Positions 17,265 through 27,700 of a stretch of 37,477 bases of DNA are shown one piece after another. The position numbers were made by a program, and so were the translations under genes. This DNA is from Solirubrobacterales bacterium (GTDB lineage: Bacteria > Actinomycetota > Thermoleophilia > Solirubrobacterales > 70-9), in the NCBI GenBank assembly GCA_021154855.1, contig JAJKHV010000171.1, forward strand, positions 1-37,477, read 5' to 3'. Every line of letters begins with the position of its first letter. Positions within the stretch are counted from its first letter, which is position 1. A model generated the notes under the pieces. That model did no database searches, had not been told where the DNA came from, and was given only the letters and a program-made list of their open reading frames with translations.

Positions 17265-18914
17265 GTGAGCAAAGCGCCGCCGCTGCGCCGGCGGCCGGCC
17301 TGGCAGGCGCTCGAGAAGCATTTCGCCGAGATCGAGAGAGAGCACCTGCGCGAGCTCTTCGCGTCGGACCCGCAGCGGGGCGAGCGGCTGGTCGCCGACG
17401 GCGCCGGCCTGCACCTCGACTTCTCCAAGAACCGGATCACCGACGAGACGGTGATGCTGCTCGGTCAGCTGGCCAAAGAGTGCGGCTTCGAGCAGCGCCG
17501 CGAAGCAATGTTCGCCGGCGAGCACATCAACGTCTCCGAGGATCGCGCCGTCCTCCACGTGGCGCTGCGCATGCCGCGCGGGCGCTCGCTTATCGTCGAC
17601 GGCGTCGACGTGGTCAAGGGGGTCCACGAGACGCTCGACCGCATGGCCGCCTTCGTCGAGCGCGTCCACTCCGGCGAGTGGACCGGGCACACCGGCAAGC
17701 CGATCCGCAACGTCGTCAACGTCGGCATCGGCGGCTCCGACCTCGGCCCGGTGATGGCTTACGAGGCGCTGCGCCATTACTCGCGCCGCGCACTCTCCTT
17801 CCGCTTCGTCTCCAACGTCGACGGCACCGACTTCGCCGAGTCGACCCGCGACCTCGATCCCGAGGAGACGCTCTTCGTGATCTCCTCGAAGACTTTCACC
17901 ACGCTGGAGACGATGACCAACGCTGTTAGCGCGCGCGAGTGGCTCCTTTCATCGCTGACCGGGCTCGGCGGCGATGAATCCGCTGTCGCCAAGCACTTCG
18001 TCGCAGTCTCGACCAACGCCGAGGAGGTCTCGAAGTTCGGCATCGATACCGAGAACATGTTCGGCTTCTGGGAGTGGGTCGGGGGGCGTTACTCGATGGA
18101 CTCGGCGATCGGTCTCTCGACCATGCTGGCGATCGGACCGGCCCGCTTCGAGGAGATGCTGGCCGGCTTCCACGCCATCGACGAGCACTTCCGAGAGGCG
18201 CCGCTCGCCGAGAACCTACCGGCGTTGATGGGACTGCTCTCCGTTTGGTACGGCGACTTCTTCGGCGCCCAGACCTGCGGCGTCTTTCCCTACGACCAGT
18301 ACCTGCACCGCTTTCCCGCCTACCTGCAGCAGTTGACGATGGAGTCCAACGGCAAGCACGTCACTCTCGACGGCGCCCACGTCGACTACGACACCGGCGC
18401 GATCTTCTGGGGCGAGCCCGGGACCAACGGCCAGCACTCCTTCTACCAGCTGATCCACCAGGGCACGCGACTGATTCCCTGCGATTTCATCGGCTTCTTT
18501 CACTCGAACAACCCGCTCGGTCGCCACCACGACCTGCTGATGTCCAACGTCTTCGCCCAGAGCGAGGCGCTCGCCTTCGGCAAGACGGCGGAGGAGGTGC
18601 GCGCCGAGGGCACGCCGGAGCAGGTCGTGGCCCACCGGGTGATGGAGGGCAACCGTCCCTCCAACACGATCCTCGCCGAGCGCCTCGATCCGCACACGCT
18701 CGGCACCCTCGTCGCCCTCTACGAGCACAGCGTCTTCACCCAAGGCGCGATCTGGGGGATCGACGCCTTCGACCAGTGGGGCGTTGAGCTGGGCAAGGCC
18801 CTGGCGGTGGCGATCATCCCCGAGCTCGAGTCCGACGAGGAGCCGAAGCTGCGCCACGACAGCTCGACCAACGCGCTGATCCGCCGCTACCGCAGCGCCC
18901 GTCGCGGAGAGTAG
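17265..18914 (+). CDS. pgi: Glucose-6-phosphate isomerase
   Basis: Interconverts glucose-6-phosphate and fructose-6-phosphate, which lets the pentose phosphate pathway recycle. Motifs: [50 protein letters not shown], and the C-terminal catalytic region [15 protein letters not shown] with PCDFIGF. The GTG at 17265 is preferred because GGGAG stands 8 nt before it; the longer frame from GTG 17238 begins within the inverted repeat. This gives 549 residues, normal for the large bacterial form. It follows tal by 67 bp and precedes cydA by 9 bp. Confidence 0.96.
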   Translation: MSKAPPLRRRPAWQALEKHFAEIEREHLRELFASDPQRGERLVADGAGLHLDFSKNRITDETVMLLGQLAKECGFEQRREAMFAGEHINVSEDRAVLHVALRMPRGRSLIVDGVDVVKGVHETLDRMAAFVERVHSGEWTGHTGKPIRNVVNVGIGGSDLGPVMAYEALRHYSRRALSFRFVSNVDGTDFAESTRDLDPEETLFVISSKTFTTLETMTNAVSAREWLLSSLTGLGGDESAVAKHFVAVSTNAEEVSKFGIDTENMFGFWEWVGGRYSMDSAIGLSTMLAIGPARFEEMLAGFHAIDEHFREAPLAENLPALMGLLSVWYGDFFGAQTCGVFPYDQYLHRFPAYLQQLTMESNGKHVTLDGAHVDYDTGAIFWGEPGTNGQHSFYQLIHQGTRLIPCDFIGFFHSNNPLGRHHDLLMSNVFAQSEALAFGKTAEEVRAEGTPEQVVAHRVMEGNRPSNTILAERLDPHTLGTLVALYEHSVFTQGAIWGIDAFDQWGVELGKALAVAIIPELESDEEPKLRHDSSTNALIRRYRSARRGE

Positions 18915-18917
18915 GCT
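18912..18917 (+). promoter_or_regulatory. Putative -10 hexamer of cydA (leaderless)
   Basis: TAGGCT overlaps the pgi stop and ends 6 nt before the cydA ATG. It would give the oxidase genes their own promoter despite the tight spacing. Confidence 0.4.
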
Positions 18918-18923
18918 CGCCGC

Positions 18924-20312
18924 ATGCTTTGGCTCGACCCGCTCCCATTGGCGGCGTCGGCCTCGAATCTGCTCGCCGCGCGCGAGCAGATGGCCTTCAC
19001 GCTCGGCTTCCACATCGTCCTCGCTTCGCTCGGAGTCGCCCTCCCGGCGACGATCCTGGTCGCCAACTACATCGGCCTCAAGCGCGACGATGCAGACGCG
19101 ATCGAGCTGGCGCAGCGCTGGTCGAAGGCGATGGCCGTCACCTTCGCCGTCGGCGCCGTCACCGGCACCGTGCTCAGCTTCGAGTTCGGCCTGCTCTGGC
19201 CGCGCTTCATGGATCGCTTCGGCGCCGCCTTCGGCATCGCCTTCGCGATCGAGGGACTCTTCTTCTTCACCGAGGCGATCTTCCTGGCGATCTACATCTA
19301 CGGCTGGAAGCGGCTGAGCGGTTGGGCGCACTTCTGGGCGGGGGTGCCGATGGTGGTCACCGGCATCGGCGGTGCCTTCTCCGTCGTCGCCGCCAACTCT
19401 TGGATGAACCAGCCGCAGGGGTTCACCCTCGACGCCGCCGGCAAGGTCGTCGACACCAACCCGATCGAGATCCTCTTCAACCGGGCGACCGGCTACGAGG
19501 TCCCGCACATGATCCTCGCCGCCTACATGGTGGTCGGCTTCCTCGTCGCCTCGATCTACGCCGCGGGCATGCTGAAGGGACGGCGCGACCGCCTGCACCG
19601 GCTCGGCCTGCTGATCCCGCTGACGATCGCCTTCATCGCCACGCCGGTCCAGCTCTTCGTCGGCGACACCGCCGCCCGGGAAGTGGCCGACGACCAGCCC
19701 GCCAAGTTCGCCGGCTTTGAGTGCATTCAGAAGACCGGCACCCACCAGACCGAGTACGTCGGTGGCATCTGCACCTCGAGCGGGGTCAAGGGGGCGATCC
19801 CGGTCCCCGATCTCGACTCCTTCCTGGTCGGCTTCAACGCCGACACCAAGGTGACCGGCCTCGCCGACATCCCCGAAGACCAGCGTCCCCCCGCGAACAC
19901 GATGCTCCACCTCGCCTTCGATGCGATGGTCGGGATCGGCACGGCCCTGCTCGCGCTTGGCGTCTGGCTCGCCTTCGCCTGGTGGCGGCGGCGCGACATC
20001 CCGAAGACGGCATGGTTCCTGCGCGCCGTGGCGGTCTCGGGGGCGGGGGCAGTGCTGGCGCTCTGGTGTGGCTGGATCGTCACCGAGGTCGGTCGACAGC
20101 CCTGGATCGTGCAGGGCTACATGCGCACCTCCGAAGCGGTCACCGAGGCGAAGGGAATCTGGTTCAGCTTCGCCCTGGTGCTGGCGCTTTACGCAGCGAT
20201 CGGCACGATCGCGATCCTCGTCCTGCGCCGCATGTCGCGCCGCTGGCGCGAGGGCAGCGCGGAACCCCAAGGCACCCCATACGCCCCGCCGGCAGCCGAG
20301 GTGCCCCGATGA
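18924..20312 (+). CDS. cydA: Cytochrome bd quinol oxidase subunit I
   Basis: Haem-bearing, quinol-oxidising subunit of the bd-type terminal oxidase in the cytoplasmic membrane. About nine helices are visible in 462 residues. Haem ligands can be placed: His30 in LGFHIVLASLG, His195 in GYEVPHMILAA and Met335 in FDAMVGIGT. The quinone-site motif GRQPW (390-394) and REQMAF near the N-terminus are also present. The loop between about 250 and 325 is short, so this is the short-Q-loop type. Its TGA overlaps the ATG of the 24-codon ORF that leads into cydB. Confidence 0.96.
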   Translation: MLWLDPLPLAASASNLLAAREQMAFTLGFHIVLASLGVALPATILVANYIGLKRDDADAIELAQRWSKAMAVTFAVGAVTGTVLSFEFGLLWPRFMDRFGAAFGIAFAIEGLFFFTEAIFLAIYIYGWKRLSGWAHFWAGVPMVVTGIGGAFSVVAANSWMNQPQGFTLDAAGKVVDTNPIEILFNRATGYEVPHMILAAYMVVGFLVASIYAAGMLKGRRDRLHRLGLLIPLTIAFIATPVQLFVGDTAAREVADDQPAKFAGFECIQKTGTHQTEYVGGICTSSGVKGAIPVPDLDSFLVGFNADTKVTGLADIPEDQRPPANTMLHLAFDAMVGIGTALLALGVWLAFAWWRRRDIPKTAWFLRAVAVSGAGAVLALWCGWIVTEVGRQPWIVQGYMRTSEAVTEAKGIWFSFALVLALYAAIGTIAILVLRRMSRRWREGSAEPQGTPYAPPAAEVPR

Positions 20313-20383
20313 TCAGGCCGACGGACCTGAAAACCCACTCGGGCTCCGGTTTGATGCCCGTCGACGGGGGGTTTGGGCGATGA
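20309..20383 (+). CDS. 24-residue micro-ORF exactly bridging cydA and cydB
   Basis: The ATG at 20309 overlaps the cydA stop (ATGA), and its own TGA (20381-20383) overlaps the cydB ATG (ATGA), so it fills the 67-bp gap without slack. The peptide starts MIRPTDLK and ends DGGFGR. It is hydrophilic and Gly-rich, with no membrane helix, so it is not CydX/CbdX-like. It may act as a translational relay keeping cydA and cydB coupled, or be a leader. It could also be chance, since no ribosome site precedes it beyond cydA coupling. Confidence 0.45.
   Translation: MIRPTDLKTHSGSGLMPVDGGFGR
20329..20375. repeat. Imperfect inverted repeat between cydA and cydB
   Basis: AAACCC and CGGGC on the left face GCCCG and GGGTTT on the right, with uneven spacers. 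In RNA the stem would sequester the GGGGGG ribosome site of cydB (20365-20371). Confidence 0.35.
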
Positions 20384-21399
20384 CGCGCGCCGACGTCTGT
20401 GCAGTGATCCTCTGGGTCGGGGCGACGTTCTATGCGCTCTTCGGCGGGGCTGACTTCGGCGGCGGCTTTTGGGACCTGGTCGCGGGCGGCGCAGAACGGG
20501 GCGAGCGACCGCGGGCGCTGATCCAGCGCTCGTTGACCCCGGTCTGGGAGGCCAACCACGTCTGGCTGATCTTCATCCTCGTCGTCCTCTGGACAGCCTT
20601 CCCGCCCGCCTTCAGCGCGGTGATGACGACCCTCTACGTTCCGATCGCTCTGGCAGCGCTTGGGATCGTTCTGCGCGGCTCCGGCTTCGCCTTCCGCAAG
20701 TCGATTGAGGGACTCTCGGGCCGCCGCGCGGCCGGGGCCACCTTCGCGATCTCCTCGCTGCTGACGCCGTTCTTCATGGGCGCCACGGTTGGCGCGATTG
20801 CCGCCGGCAACGTGCCCGGCGACGGCAACGGCGCTCCCTTCTCCAGCTGGCTGGCGCCGCTGCCGCTGCTGACCGGGGCGATGTTCGTCGCCAGCGGCGC
20901 CTACCTCGCAGCCGTCTTCCTGATTGGCGACGCCCGCCGCGCCGGCGACGGCGAGCTGCAGCGCTACTTCGCCCGGCGGGCCCTCGCCGCGGCTGCTGTC
21001 GCCGGCCTTGCTGCCGCCTTCGGCCTGATCGAGCTGCACTCCGAAGCCCGCTACATCTTCGACCGCCTCACGGACGAGGGCCTGCCGCTGCTCATCCTCT
21101 CGGTCATCTGCGGGATCGGTGTCCTCGCCCTTCTGCTCTCGGCCGCTCGCCGTCCCGCCGCGGCTTCGCGACACGTCCTGCGGCCGCTGGCCGCCGGGGC
21201 CGTGATCGCGGTCATCTGGGGCTGGGGCGTCGCCCAGTTCCCCTATCTGATCCCGACCTCGCTGAAGATCGCCCAGTCGGCGGCGCCTCCCGACACCCTC
21301 TCCAGCGTGATCGTCGTCTTCGTCGCCGCGGCGATCCTCGTCCTGCCGGCCCTGGCCCTGCTCTACTGGCTCTCACAGAGGGAACTCTTGGGTGAGTGA
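20380..21399 (+). CDS. cydB: Cytochrome bd quinol oxidase subunit II
   Basis: Partner subunit of CydA; both form the membrane-bound oxidase that reduces O2 to water. The 339-residue protein has about eight helices and family motifs FGGADFGGGFWDL (about 19-31), PVWEANHVWLIF (about 55-66) and PPAFS near 78, and a C-terminal WGVAQFPYLIP. The ATG at 20380 was chosen because it begins just before the first helix and follows GGGGGG by 8 nt; the longer open frame upstream is a shadow of cydA. No cydX or cydDC is visible. A HAD phosphatase gene overlaps its end. Confidence 0.95.
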   Translation: MTRADVCAVILWVGATFYALFGGADFGGGFWDLVAGGAERGERPRALIQRSLTPVWEANHVWLIFILVVLWTAFPPAFSAVMTTLYVPIALAALGIVLRGSGFAFRKSIEGLSGRRAAGATFAISSLLTPFFMGATVGAIAAGNVPGDGNGAPFSSWLAPLPLLTGAMFVASGAYLAAVFLIGDARRAGDGELQRYFARRALAAAAVAGLAAAFGLIELHSEARYIFDRLTDEGLPLLILSVICGIGVLALLLSAARRPAAASRHVLRPLAAGAVIAVIWGWGVAQFPYLIPTSLKIAQSAAPPDTLSSVIVVFVAAAILVLPALALLYWLSQRELLGE

Positions 21400-22072
21400 G
21401 GTGAGCGATATCCGCGCCGTCCTCTTCGACATTGACGGAACCCTGCTTGTCACCGGTGGCGCCGGCGCCGTCGCCTGGCAGCGCGCCTTCGACGACCTGC
21501 ATGGGGTCGCGGCCGACATCGCCGAGCACACCGATGCCGGTATGACCGACCCTGAAATCGCCGCGATCGTCTTCCGCGAGGTGATCGGCCGCGAGGGCAG
21601 CCAGGAAGAGCGCGCGAAAGCGATCGGCTGCTACCTCAAGCACCTGCCCGACGCCGTAGCCGAGTCGGCCGGATACCGGGTGATGCCGGGGATCGAGGCA
21701 CTGCTGCCGCGGCTGGTCGAGAACGGGCTCCTGCTCGGCCTCGTCACCGGCAACATCGAAGCGGCCGCCCACATCAAGCTCGCCCGCGGCCACCTCAACC
21801 GATTCTTCAGCTTTGGCGGCTACGGCTCGGACTCTGCCGACCGCACAGAGCTGACCAAGGCGGCCCTCAGGCGAGGCAGTCAGGTCTCCGGCGGCATTCT
21901 CTCCGATGGCGCCTGCATCGCTGTCGGCGACACACCCCGTGATGTAAAAGCCGGCCACGGAGCGAGCATCGCGGTGGTGGGCGTGGCCACCGGCAGCTAC
22001 GGCATCGCGGCGTTGCGCGACGCGGGGGCAGACTGGGCCCTGCAGAGCGTCGAGCACGGCTTCCCCGCTTAG
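21392..22072 (+). CDS. HAD-family phosphatase, phosphoglycolate-phosphatase-like
   Basis: A 226-residue cytosolic HAD hydrolase. Motif I is LFDIDGTLL with nucleophile Asp13 and Asp15, motif II is GLVTGN near 126-131, a conserved Lys lies in TELTKAAL, and motif IV is VGDTPRDVKAG near 188-198. The alpha-helical cap is between motifs I and II. The subfamily matches Gph-like enzymes that hydrolyse small sugar phosphates or phosphoglycolate, but the substrate is not determined. It starts at GTG 21392 within the end of cydB; GTG 21401 is an alternative that begins just before the first strand. Confidence 0.88.
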   Translation: MSEVSDIRAVLFDIDGTLLVTGGAGAVAWQRAFDDLHGVAADIAEHTDAGMTDPEIAAIVFREVIGREGSQEERAKAIGCYLKHLPDAVAESAGYRVMPGIEALLPRLVENGLLLGLVTGNIEAAAHIKLARGHLNRFFSFGGYGSDSADRTELTKAALRRGSQVSGGILSDGACIAVGDTPRDVKAGHGASIAVVGVATGSYGIAALRDAGADWALQSVEHGFPA

Positions 22073-22103
22073 CAGGCGTTATTCACATCTTTGGCAATAA
22101 CCC

Positions 22104-22144
22104 TTGTTCGCTTCGGCCTGCCTGCGTAGCCTGAGCGATCGCTC
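22104..22144 (+). promoter_or_regulatory. Promoter and palindrome of the secreted protein-MMPL operon
   Basis: TTGTTC (22104-22109) and TAGCCT (22127-22132) are 17 bp apart. A perfect 12-bp palindrome GAGCGATCGCTC (22133-22144) covers the expected transcription start and could be an operator. The leader would be about 33 nt. Confidence 0.5.
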
Positions 22145-22172
22145 TCGGGTTGTCGGACGGATTCCCGAGGCC

Positions 22173-24755
22173 ATGGCAAAGGGACGTGTGAAGCTTCAGG
22201 GACGCAGGGGATTAGCGGTGCTGCTCGCATTTTTCGGGTTCTTTGCGATCGCCAGCGCGCCCACCATCGCCCACGCGGAATTTGAAATCAGCAGCTTCAC
22301 GGCCACGATGTTCGATGTCGAAGGGCATCCCGAGAACCGCGCCGGCTCCCATCCCGACCGGGTCAATATCGACTTCGCCCTGAATCTCGACGGCACGACT
22401 CCAAGAGACCTTGTCTTCGAACTCCCAGCGGGCTTCGGCGGCAACACCGGCGCCGTTCAGGAGTGTTCGCGGGCGCTCTTTGAGGCCGGAGAAGAATGCC
22501 CGCCGGAGAGCCAGACGGGGACCTTCAACGTCGTCGTCGCGGGAGGAGGACAGGCAGATCTACCGGTCTTCCAACTCGAACCCGGCCCAGGCGAATTCCT
22601 CTCCTTTGCCTCGAAATCCGCGCTTGAAACCGACCTGGAGACGGAACTGCGGCCAAGCGATTTCGGTATCACGCTGAGGGCGGACGAACTTCCCAAACAG
22701 GCGGTGACCGAAGGCCATATGGAACTCTGGGGAATTCCGGCCGATCATCAGGTCGGGACCGGGATACCACGTCGGCCGATGCTGACCGTGCCAACCCGGT
22801 GCGGCCCGCTCATCTTCAGCTTCCACACTCGCTCCTGGCTCGACGGGGCGCCTTGGCTGAGTGCGAGCAGCGACACCGGTGCGCCGCTCGAAGGCTGCGC
22901 CGATCTCGCCTTCGAGCCGTCGGCGGGAATGGGGTTGAGCAATCCGGTGGCCGACTCACCGACCGGTGTGCGAATGGAATTGACCACTCCCGAAGAAGAC
23001 GACGAAAGCGAATTGGCCGATGCCCTGATCAAGGACGTCACGGTCGACCTGCCCGCCGGGGTCACCGTGTCCCCCTCCGGGGCCGCAGGGCTGATGGCCT
23101 GCACCGATGCCCAGCTCGACCTGGGAAGCACAAATGAAGCCCACTGTCCTCCCGGCTCGAAGGTGGGGAAGATTGAACTGAGCTCGCCGTCGCTGAGCGA
23201 GCCGCTGGTGGGGGCCGTCTACCTCGGCGAGGAACGCGCGCCGGAGCGATTTCGAGTCTTCGTCGTAGCCCCCGGCCCCGGGGTGACCGTCAAGTTCGTC
23301 GGTGCCCTGCACGTCGACCCGACCACCGGTCGGTTCTCGGCAACGCTGACAAACCTTCCTCAGCTTCCCTTTCGCCGCCTCAGCCTGAGTTTCGACGGTG
23401 GGCCAGCCGCACTGCTTGCATCGCCGCTGGCCTGTGGCCCCGCCACCACCGTCGGGCGGTTCGTGCCGTACGGCGACGGCCCGTCGGCCGAATCGCAGGC
23501 GATCGTGGCGGTCGCCGCCCGGATTCCCGGCTCGCAGTGCCCGGGAGCGATTCCCTTCGCCCCGCGGTTGGTGACGCACAGCTCTCAGACCAAAATCGGA
23601 CACCGGACCAGCCTCTCGGTGGACCTGGTGCGCAAGGACGGCGAACAGGTTCCGCGACGGTTTGAGCTCACACTGCCGGCCGGAGTCAGCGCTGCCCTGG
23701 GCAACGTCGAAGCCTGTCCCGATGCCGGCGTGGCAGCCGGGACCTGCACGGCGGCCAGCAGGATCGGCGGGGTGATCGCCGAGGCGGGGCCAGGCCCCAA
23801 CCCGGTGGCGCTGCGCGGCGACGCCTACGTCACCGGTCCATATCGGCATGCCCCCTTCGGCATGCTGATGCAGTTCCACGCTGCGCTCGGCCCCTTCAAC
23901 CTCGGCACGATCTCCTTCCGCGGTGCGGCGACGGTCGACGGCAAGACCGGGCGGGTCACGGTCTCGACCGACAGGCTTCCGGCGCAGATTGAAGGCGTTC
24001 AGATCAGGTTTCAGGCGATCGAGCTGAGCATCGACCGGCCGGGGCTCGTGCGCAACCCGACCTCCTGCCGGCCCGCATCGGTCGATGCCGCGATTGAATC
24101 GAGCAGTGGGGCGCTGGCCAGGGCGACCAGTCCACTCGAGCTGAGCGCCTGCCACCGGCTCGGATTCCGGCCGCGCCTCCAGGTTGCCCTGGAAGACCGG
24201 GCGGAGCTGCATCGACACGGCCATCCCGGCATGCGCATCTCAGCCCGCATGCGTTCCGGCGACACCGGCCTGCGCACGATGAAGATCGTTCTTCCGCGAG
24301 GGCTGGGATTCGGCATTGGCAGCCTCGAGGAAATCTGTTCGCGTGCGGACGCGGAGGCCGGCGCCTGTCCGGCTGGGGCGCGGGTCGGCAGCGCCGTCGC
24401 GCGGAGCGCACTGTTGAGCAAGCCGCTGAAGGGCTCAATCTACATCGTCCGGCCCAAGGGCAACGGCCTGCCGGACCTCGGAATCAGCGTCTCAGCGCTG
24501 GGCACCAAGCTGAATTTCGGCGGCCGGACCGAGACTGAGAACGGCCACCTCATCACTAGGCTGGTCGGCCTCCCAGACGTGCCGCTCTCGAGCTTCACGA
24601 TGCGCCTCGGAAGCGGCGGGGGGTTCAGCTTGGAAACGGGCCTTTGCGCTCGAGGCCGACCGCGGCGCCTCGATTCCCTCTTCCTCGCCCGCGGGCAGGA
24701 TGGGTCCAGGCGCAGGACACAGGTCCCGGTCGAGACTGACGCCCGCTGTCGATGA
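22173..24755 (+). CDS. Large secreted protein of four ~207-residue Cys-pair modules
   Basis: An 860-residue exported protein of unrecognised family. Counted from ATG 22173, a signal peptide with AHA cleavage covers about residues 1-36. Four modules each start with a C-x(7-15)-C(P)-x(3-4)-G motif: VQECSRALFEAGEECP (Cys98), LMACTDAQ...HCPPGS (Cys310), VEACPDAGVAAGTC (Cys515) and EEICSRADAEAGACP (Cys722), spaced 212, 205 and 207 residues apart. Each continues with a G.xY strand and a run of beta strands ending in another Cys. The result looks like four disulfide-stabilised beta domains. Its stop overlaps the MMPL start (ATGA). Surface or exported partner of that transporter is inferred. Confidence 0.75.
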   Translation: MAKGRVKLQGRRGLAVLLAFFGFFAIASAPTIAHAEFEISSFTATMFDVEGHPENRAGSHPDRVNIDFALNLDGTTPRDLVFELPAGFGGNTGAVQECSRALFEAGEECPPESQTGTFNVVVAGGGQADLPVFQLEPGPGEFLSFASKSALETDLETELRPSDFGITLRADELPKQAVTEGHMELWGIPADHQVGTGIPRRPMLTVPTRCGPLIFSFHTRSWLDGAPWLSASSDTGAPLEGCADLAFEPSAGMGLSNPVADSPTGVRMELTTPEEDDESELADALIKDVTVDLPAGVTVSPSGAAGLMACTDAQLDLGSTNEAHCPPGSKVGKIELSSPSLSEPLVGAVYLGEERAPERFRVFVVAPGPGVTVKFVGALHVDPTTGRFSATLTNLPQLPFRRLSLSFDGGPAALLASPLACGPATTVGRFVPYGDGPSAESQAIVAVAARIPGSQCPGAIPFAPRLVTHSSQTKIGHRTSLSVDLVRKDGEQVPRRFELTLPAGVSAALGNVEACPDAGVAAGTCTAASRIGGVIAEAGPGPNPVALRGDAYVTGPYRHAPFGMLMQFHAALGPFNLGTISFRGAATVDGKTGRVTVSTDRLPAQIEGVQIRFQAIELSIDRPGLVRNPTSCRPASVDAAIESSSGALARATSPLELSACHRLGFRPRLQVALEDRAELHRHGHPGMRISARMRSGDTGLRTMKIVLPRGLGFGIGSLEEICSRADAEAGACPAGARVGSAVARSALLSKPLKGSIYIVRPKGNGLPDLGISVSALGTKLNFGGRTETENGHLITRLVGLPDVPLSSFTMRLGSGGGFSLETGLCARGRPRRLDSLFLARGQDGSRRRTQVPVETDARCR

Positions 24756-27700
24756 GCGGTTCCGAGAGTCATGTACGGCCTCCGTTGGGAACGAGGCTGC
24801 TGGAGGGAATCGCCGAGCTGATGACCAGCCGCTCGCGCCTGGTCATCTGTATCTGGATTGTGGCCGTTGCGGCGCTGGCGGTCGAGGGTCGCAACCTCGA
24901 CCGCGACCTGACGATTCATCCCCCTTTCATCGAAGGAACCGCTAGCAAGCGGGCCCACGAAATCTCCCAGCGCGAGTTCGGGGGCGATAACGCCATCGTC
25001 GTGATGCTCCGTGGTCCGCACGCCGAGGTCGAACGCCAGGGGCGCGACCTCGCGAGCCACCTCGATGCGATGCCGGCCACGCTGGCGATCTCGCCCTGGG
25101 CTCGCGGTGCCAAGGTCGAGGGATTGAGCCCCGCCCCCGGAGTTGCGGCGATCGTCGTCCGCTTCGAAAGCGACGAGGAACAGGGGACGGCGGAGCTCTT
25201 GCCTCCGGTCAGGCGGCAGGTCGACGAGCGGGTCTCGAATCCCGTTCGGGCCAGCCTCGCCGGCTTGCCAGTCGTGATCGACTCGCTGCGCAAGGCCGGC
25301 AAAGAATCGAGCACGATCGGTGAGCTGATCGCCGTTCCGATCCTGCTGATCGTGCTGCTGCTGGTCTTCAGGTCGGTGCTCGCGGCGCTGATGCCGGTGA
25401 TCATCGGTGGCGCCGTCGTCGCCGCCACGCGGGGCATATTGAGCCTCCTGCTCGGTTTTGTCCAGATCGACCTCTTCGCGCTCGCGGTCGTGGGAATGAT
25501 GGGACTGGCGCTTGGCGTCGACTACTCGCTGTTGGTGGTCTCGAGGTATCGGGAGGAACTCGAGGGCCGCGATGTCGCCGAGGCTGTTCGCAGGACCGTG
25601 ACGGCAACGGCGCGCTCGATCTTGCCGGCCGGCGGAGGGCTGATCGTCGCCATGTTCATGGCCTCGCTGGTGCTGCCCGGCGGAATCGTTCAGTCGATCG
25701 CCATCGCGGTGGTCACAGCCACCCTGCTCAGCGTGATCTCGGCGATCTTCGTCGTGCCGGCGCTGCTGACCGTCCTCGGTCACAACCTCGACCGCTGGTC
25801 ATTGCCCCGAAGACGTGCCGCTCGGCGGACGCCGTTGCTCTGGTTTCGGAGGTTGGCCACAAACCGGGGAGCCGTCGTCTCGATTCTGGTCGGCTTGGTC
25901 CTGCTTTCCTGCTGGGCCTTCACCCTCGACTCCGGCGCCGCCAGCATCAGCTTCCTGCCGCCCGGCGATTCCGGTCGCCAGGAACAGGAAGAGGTCGAGG
26001 ATGCGCTTGGACCGGGCTGGATCGCTCCGATGGAAGTCATCGTCAACGGCCGCGGCCAGCCGGTTACCTCTGCGCAGCGGCTGCGGTTCCTGGCGGCATT
26101 TCAGCGCCGCGTCGAACGCGACCCCGGGGTCGAGACGATGGCCGGCTTTGCGCGTTTGGAGGCCGGCACGAGGAAAGTGGGGGGTATCGAAAAGGAGCTG
26201 GTTCGCCAAGAACATGGCCTGGAACGTCTTGGCTCGGGGATCTCCCGGTTGCGTACTGGCGCGGCTCTCAACAGCCGCGGCCTGGGCAAAGCCGCCGCCG
26301 GTTCCGGGGAACTCAAAGCGGGTCTCGGCGCCGCAAACAGCGGGGCGGGGATCTTGGCCCACGCCCTGCAGCAGACAAGTAGTGGGTCCAGCCGCCTTTC
26401 CGACGGGCTCGATCGAGCCGACGACGGAAGCGGCAAGCTGGCTCAGGGCACGACGAAGGCGAGCACCGGCGCCGGCCGGCTCGCCGATGCGCTCGAGCGA
26501 GCGCATGAAAAGACCGCCGAATCGGCGGGCAGCACACGGCTCTTGAAGAACGCGATGCGAAGCGGGAACGACCGGCTCGGCGAACTGAATGCGCCGCTTG
26601 ACTCGACCGAAGAACAGCTTGCGGCAGCCTGGCAGGCATTGCAGCGAATGACGACCGGACGAAGCGATTCCGAATACGCGGCCGTGCAGAGCGCGATCGA
26701 AGCGGCGACGCTGCAGCTCACGGGCAAGGACGTGCGCAACGGGGAACAGTCTGACCCCGCATACGCCGGCGTCGGCTCTGGCGTCAATAGAGCCGAAGGC
26801 CAGTTCGGGGTCGGCCTCTATCTGGCTGCCCGTATGGACAAGAGCAACCGTCAGGCGAGCACAGGCATCAAGAAGCTCGCCGACGCCTCGGCGCGCCTCG
26901 ACGATGGTCTGCAGCGCCTCGCGACGGGCAGCCAGCAGGTTTCAGACGGCGTAGGCGCGCTGGCTCAGGGGGGTGCAAAACTTACGCCGGCTTTGCGGCA
27001 GCTGGGCCAGGGGGCCGAACGCCTAGGTGGAGGACTCGGCTTGCTCGAAGGGGGCGCCGGCCAACTCGCCAGCGGCTTGAGCACGGGGGCGCAGAAATCG
27101 AAACTGCTGACCAGCGGACTGAATCGGGTGGACAAGGGCCTCGAAAAATCCGGCTCCGGCGGTTCTGGCTTGTCAGGCCTCCATGAAAAGTCGCCCGGCC
27201 TTTTCCACTCGGCCTACTTCATCCTCGCCAGCCTTGACGGAAGCAAGCCGGCGCAGCGCAATCAACTGGTCTCCCTGGTCAACCTCGACCGCGGCGGCAT
27301 GGACGCCCGGATGCTGGTGATTCCCCGCGACGATCCGACCAGCGATCAGGCACGCGAGACGAAGGACCGCCTTGAAGTCGAGTCCGAACGACTTGCCCGC
27401 CAGACCGGCACCGAAGTGGTCGTGGGCGGGGTTGCTCCCGGCGAGATCGACGTCAACGACGCGATCCGCGGGCAGGCGCCGCTGATGCGGATCGTCCTCT
27501 CGCTGGTCAGCCTGCTGATCTTGATCCCGGTGCTGCGCTCTCTGACGGTGCCGATTCTCGCTGCGCTGATCAACCTACTCACCGTCAGCGCCAGCTTTGG
27601 AGTGCTCGCTCTCTTGTTCGACGGTTCCTTCTTTGGGGGGCCGGGGTTTGTCGACGCCAGCGTGATCGCGGGGACGATGATGGTGATGTTCGGCCTCGCC

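Noticed and set aside
18216-20270. 684-residue open frame on the minus strand
   Set aside because: It is antisense to pgi and cydA and has shadow-type composition (Glu/Gly/Arg/Asp-rich) with no motif.
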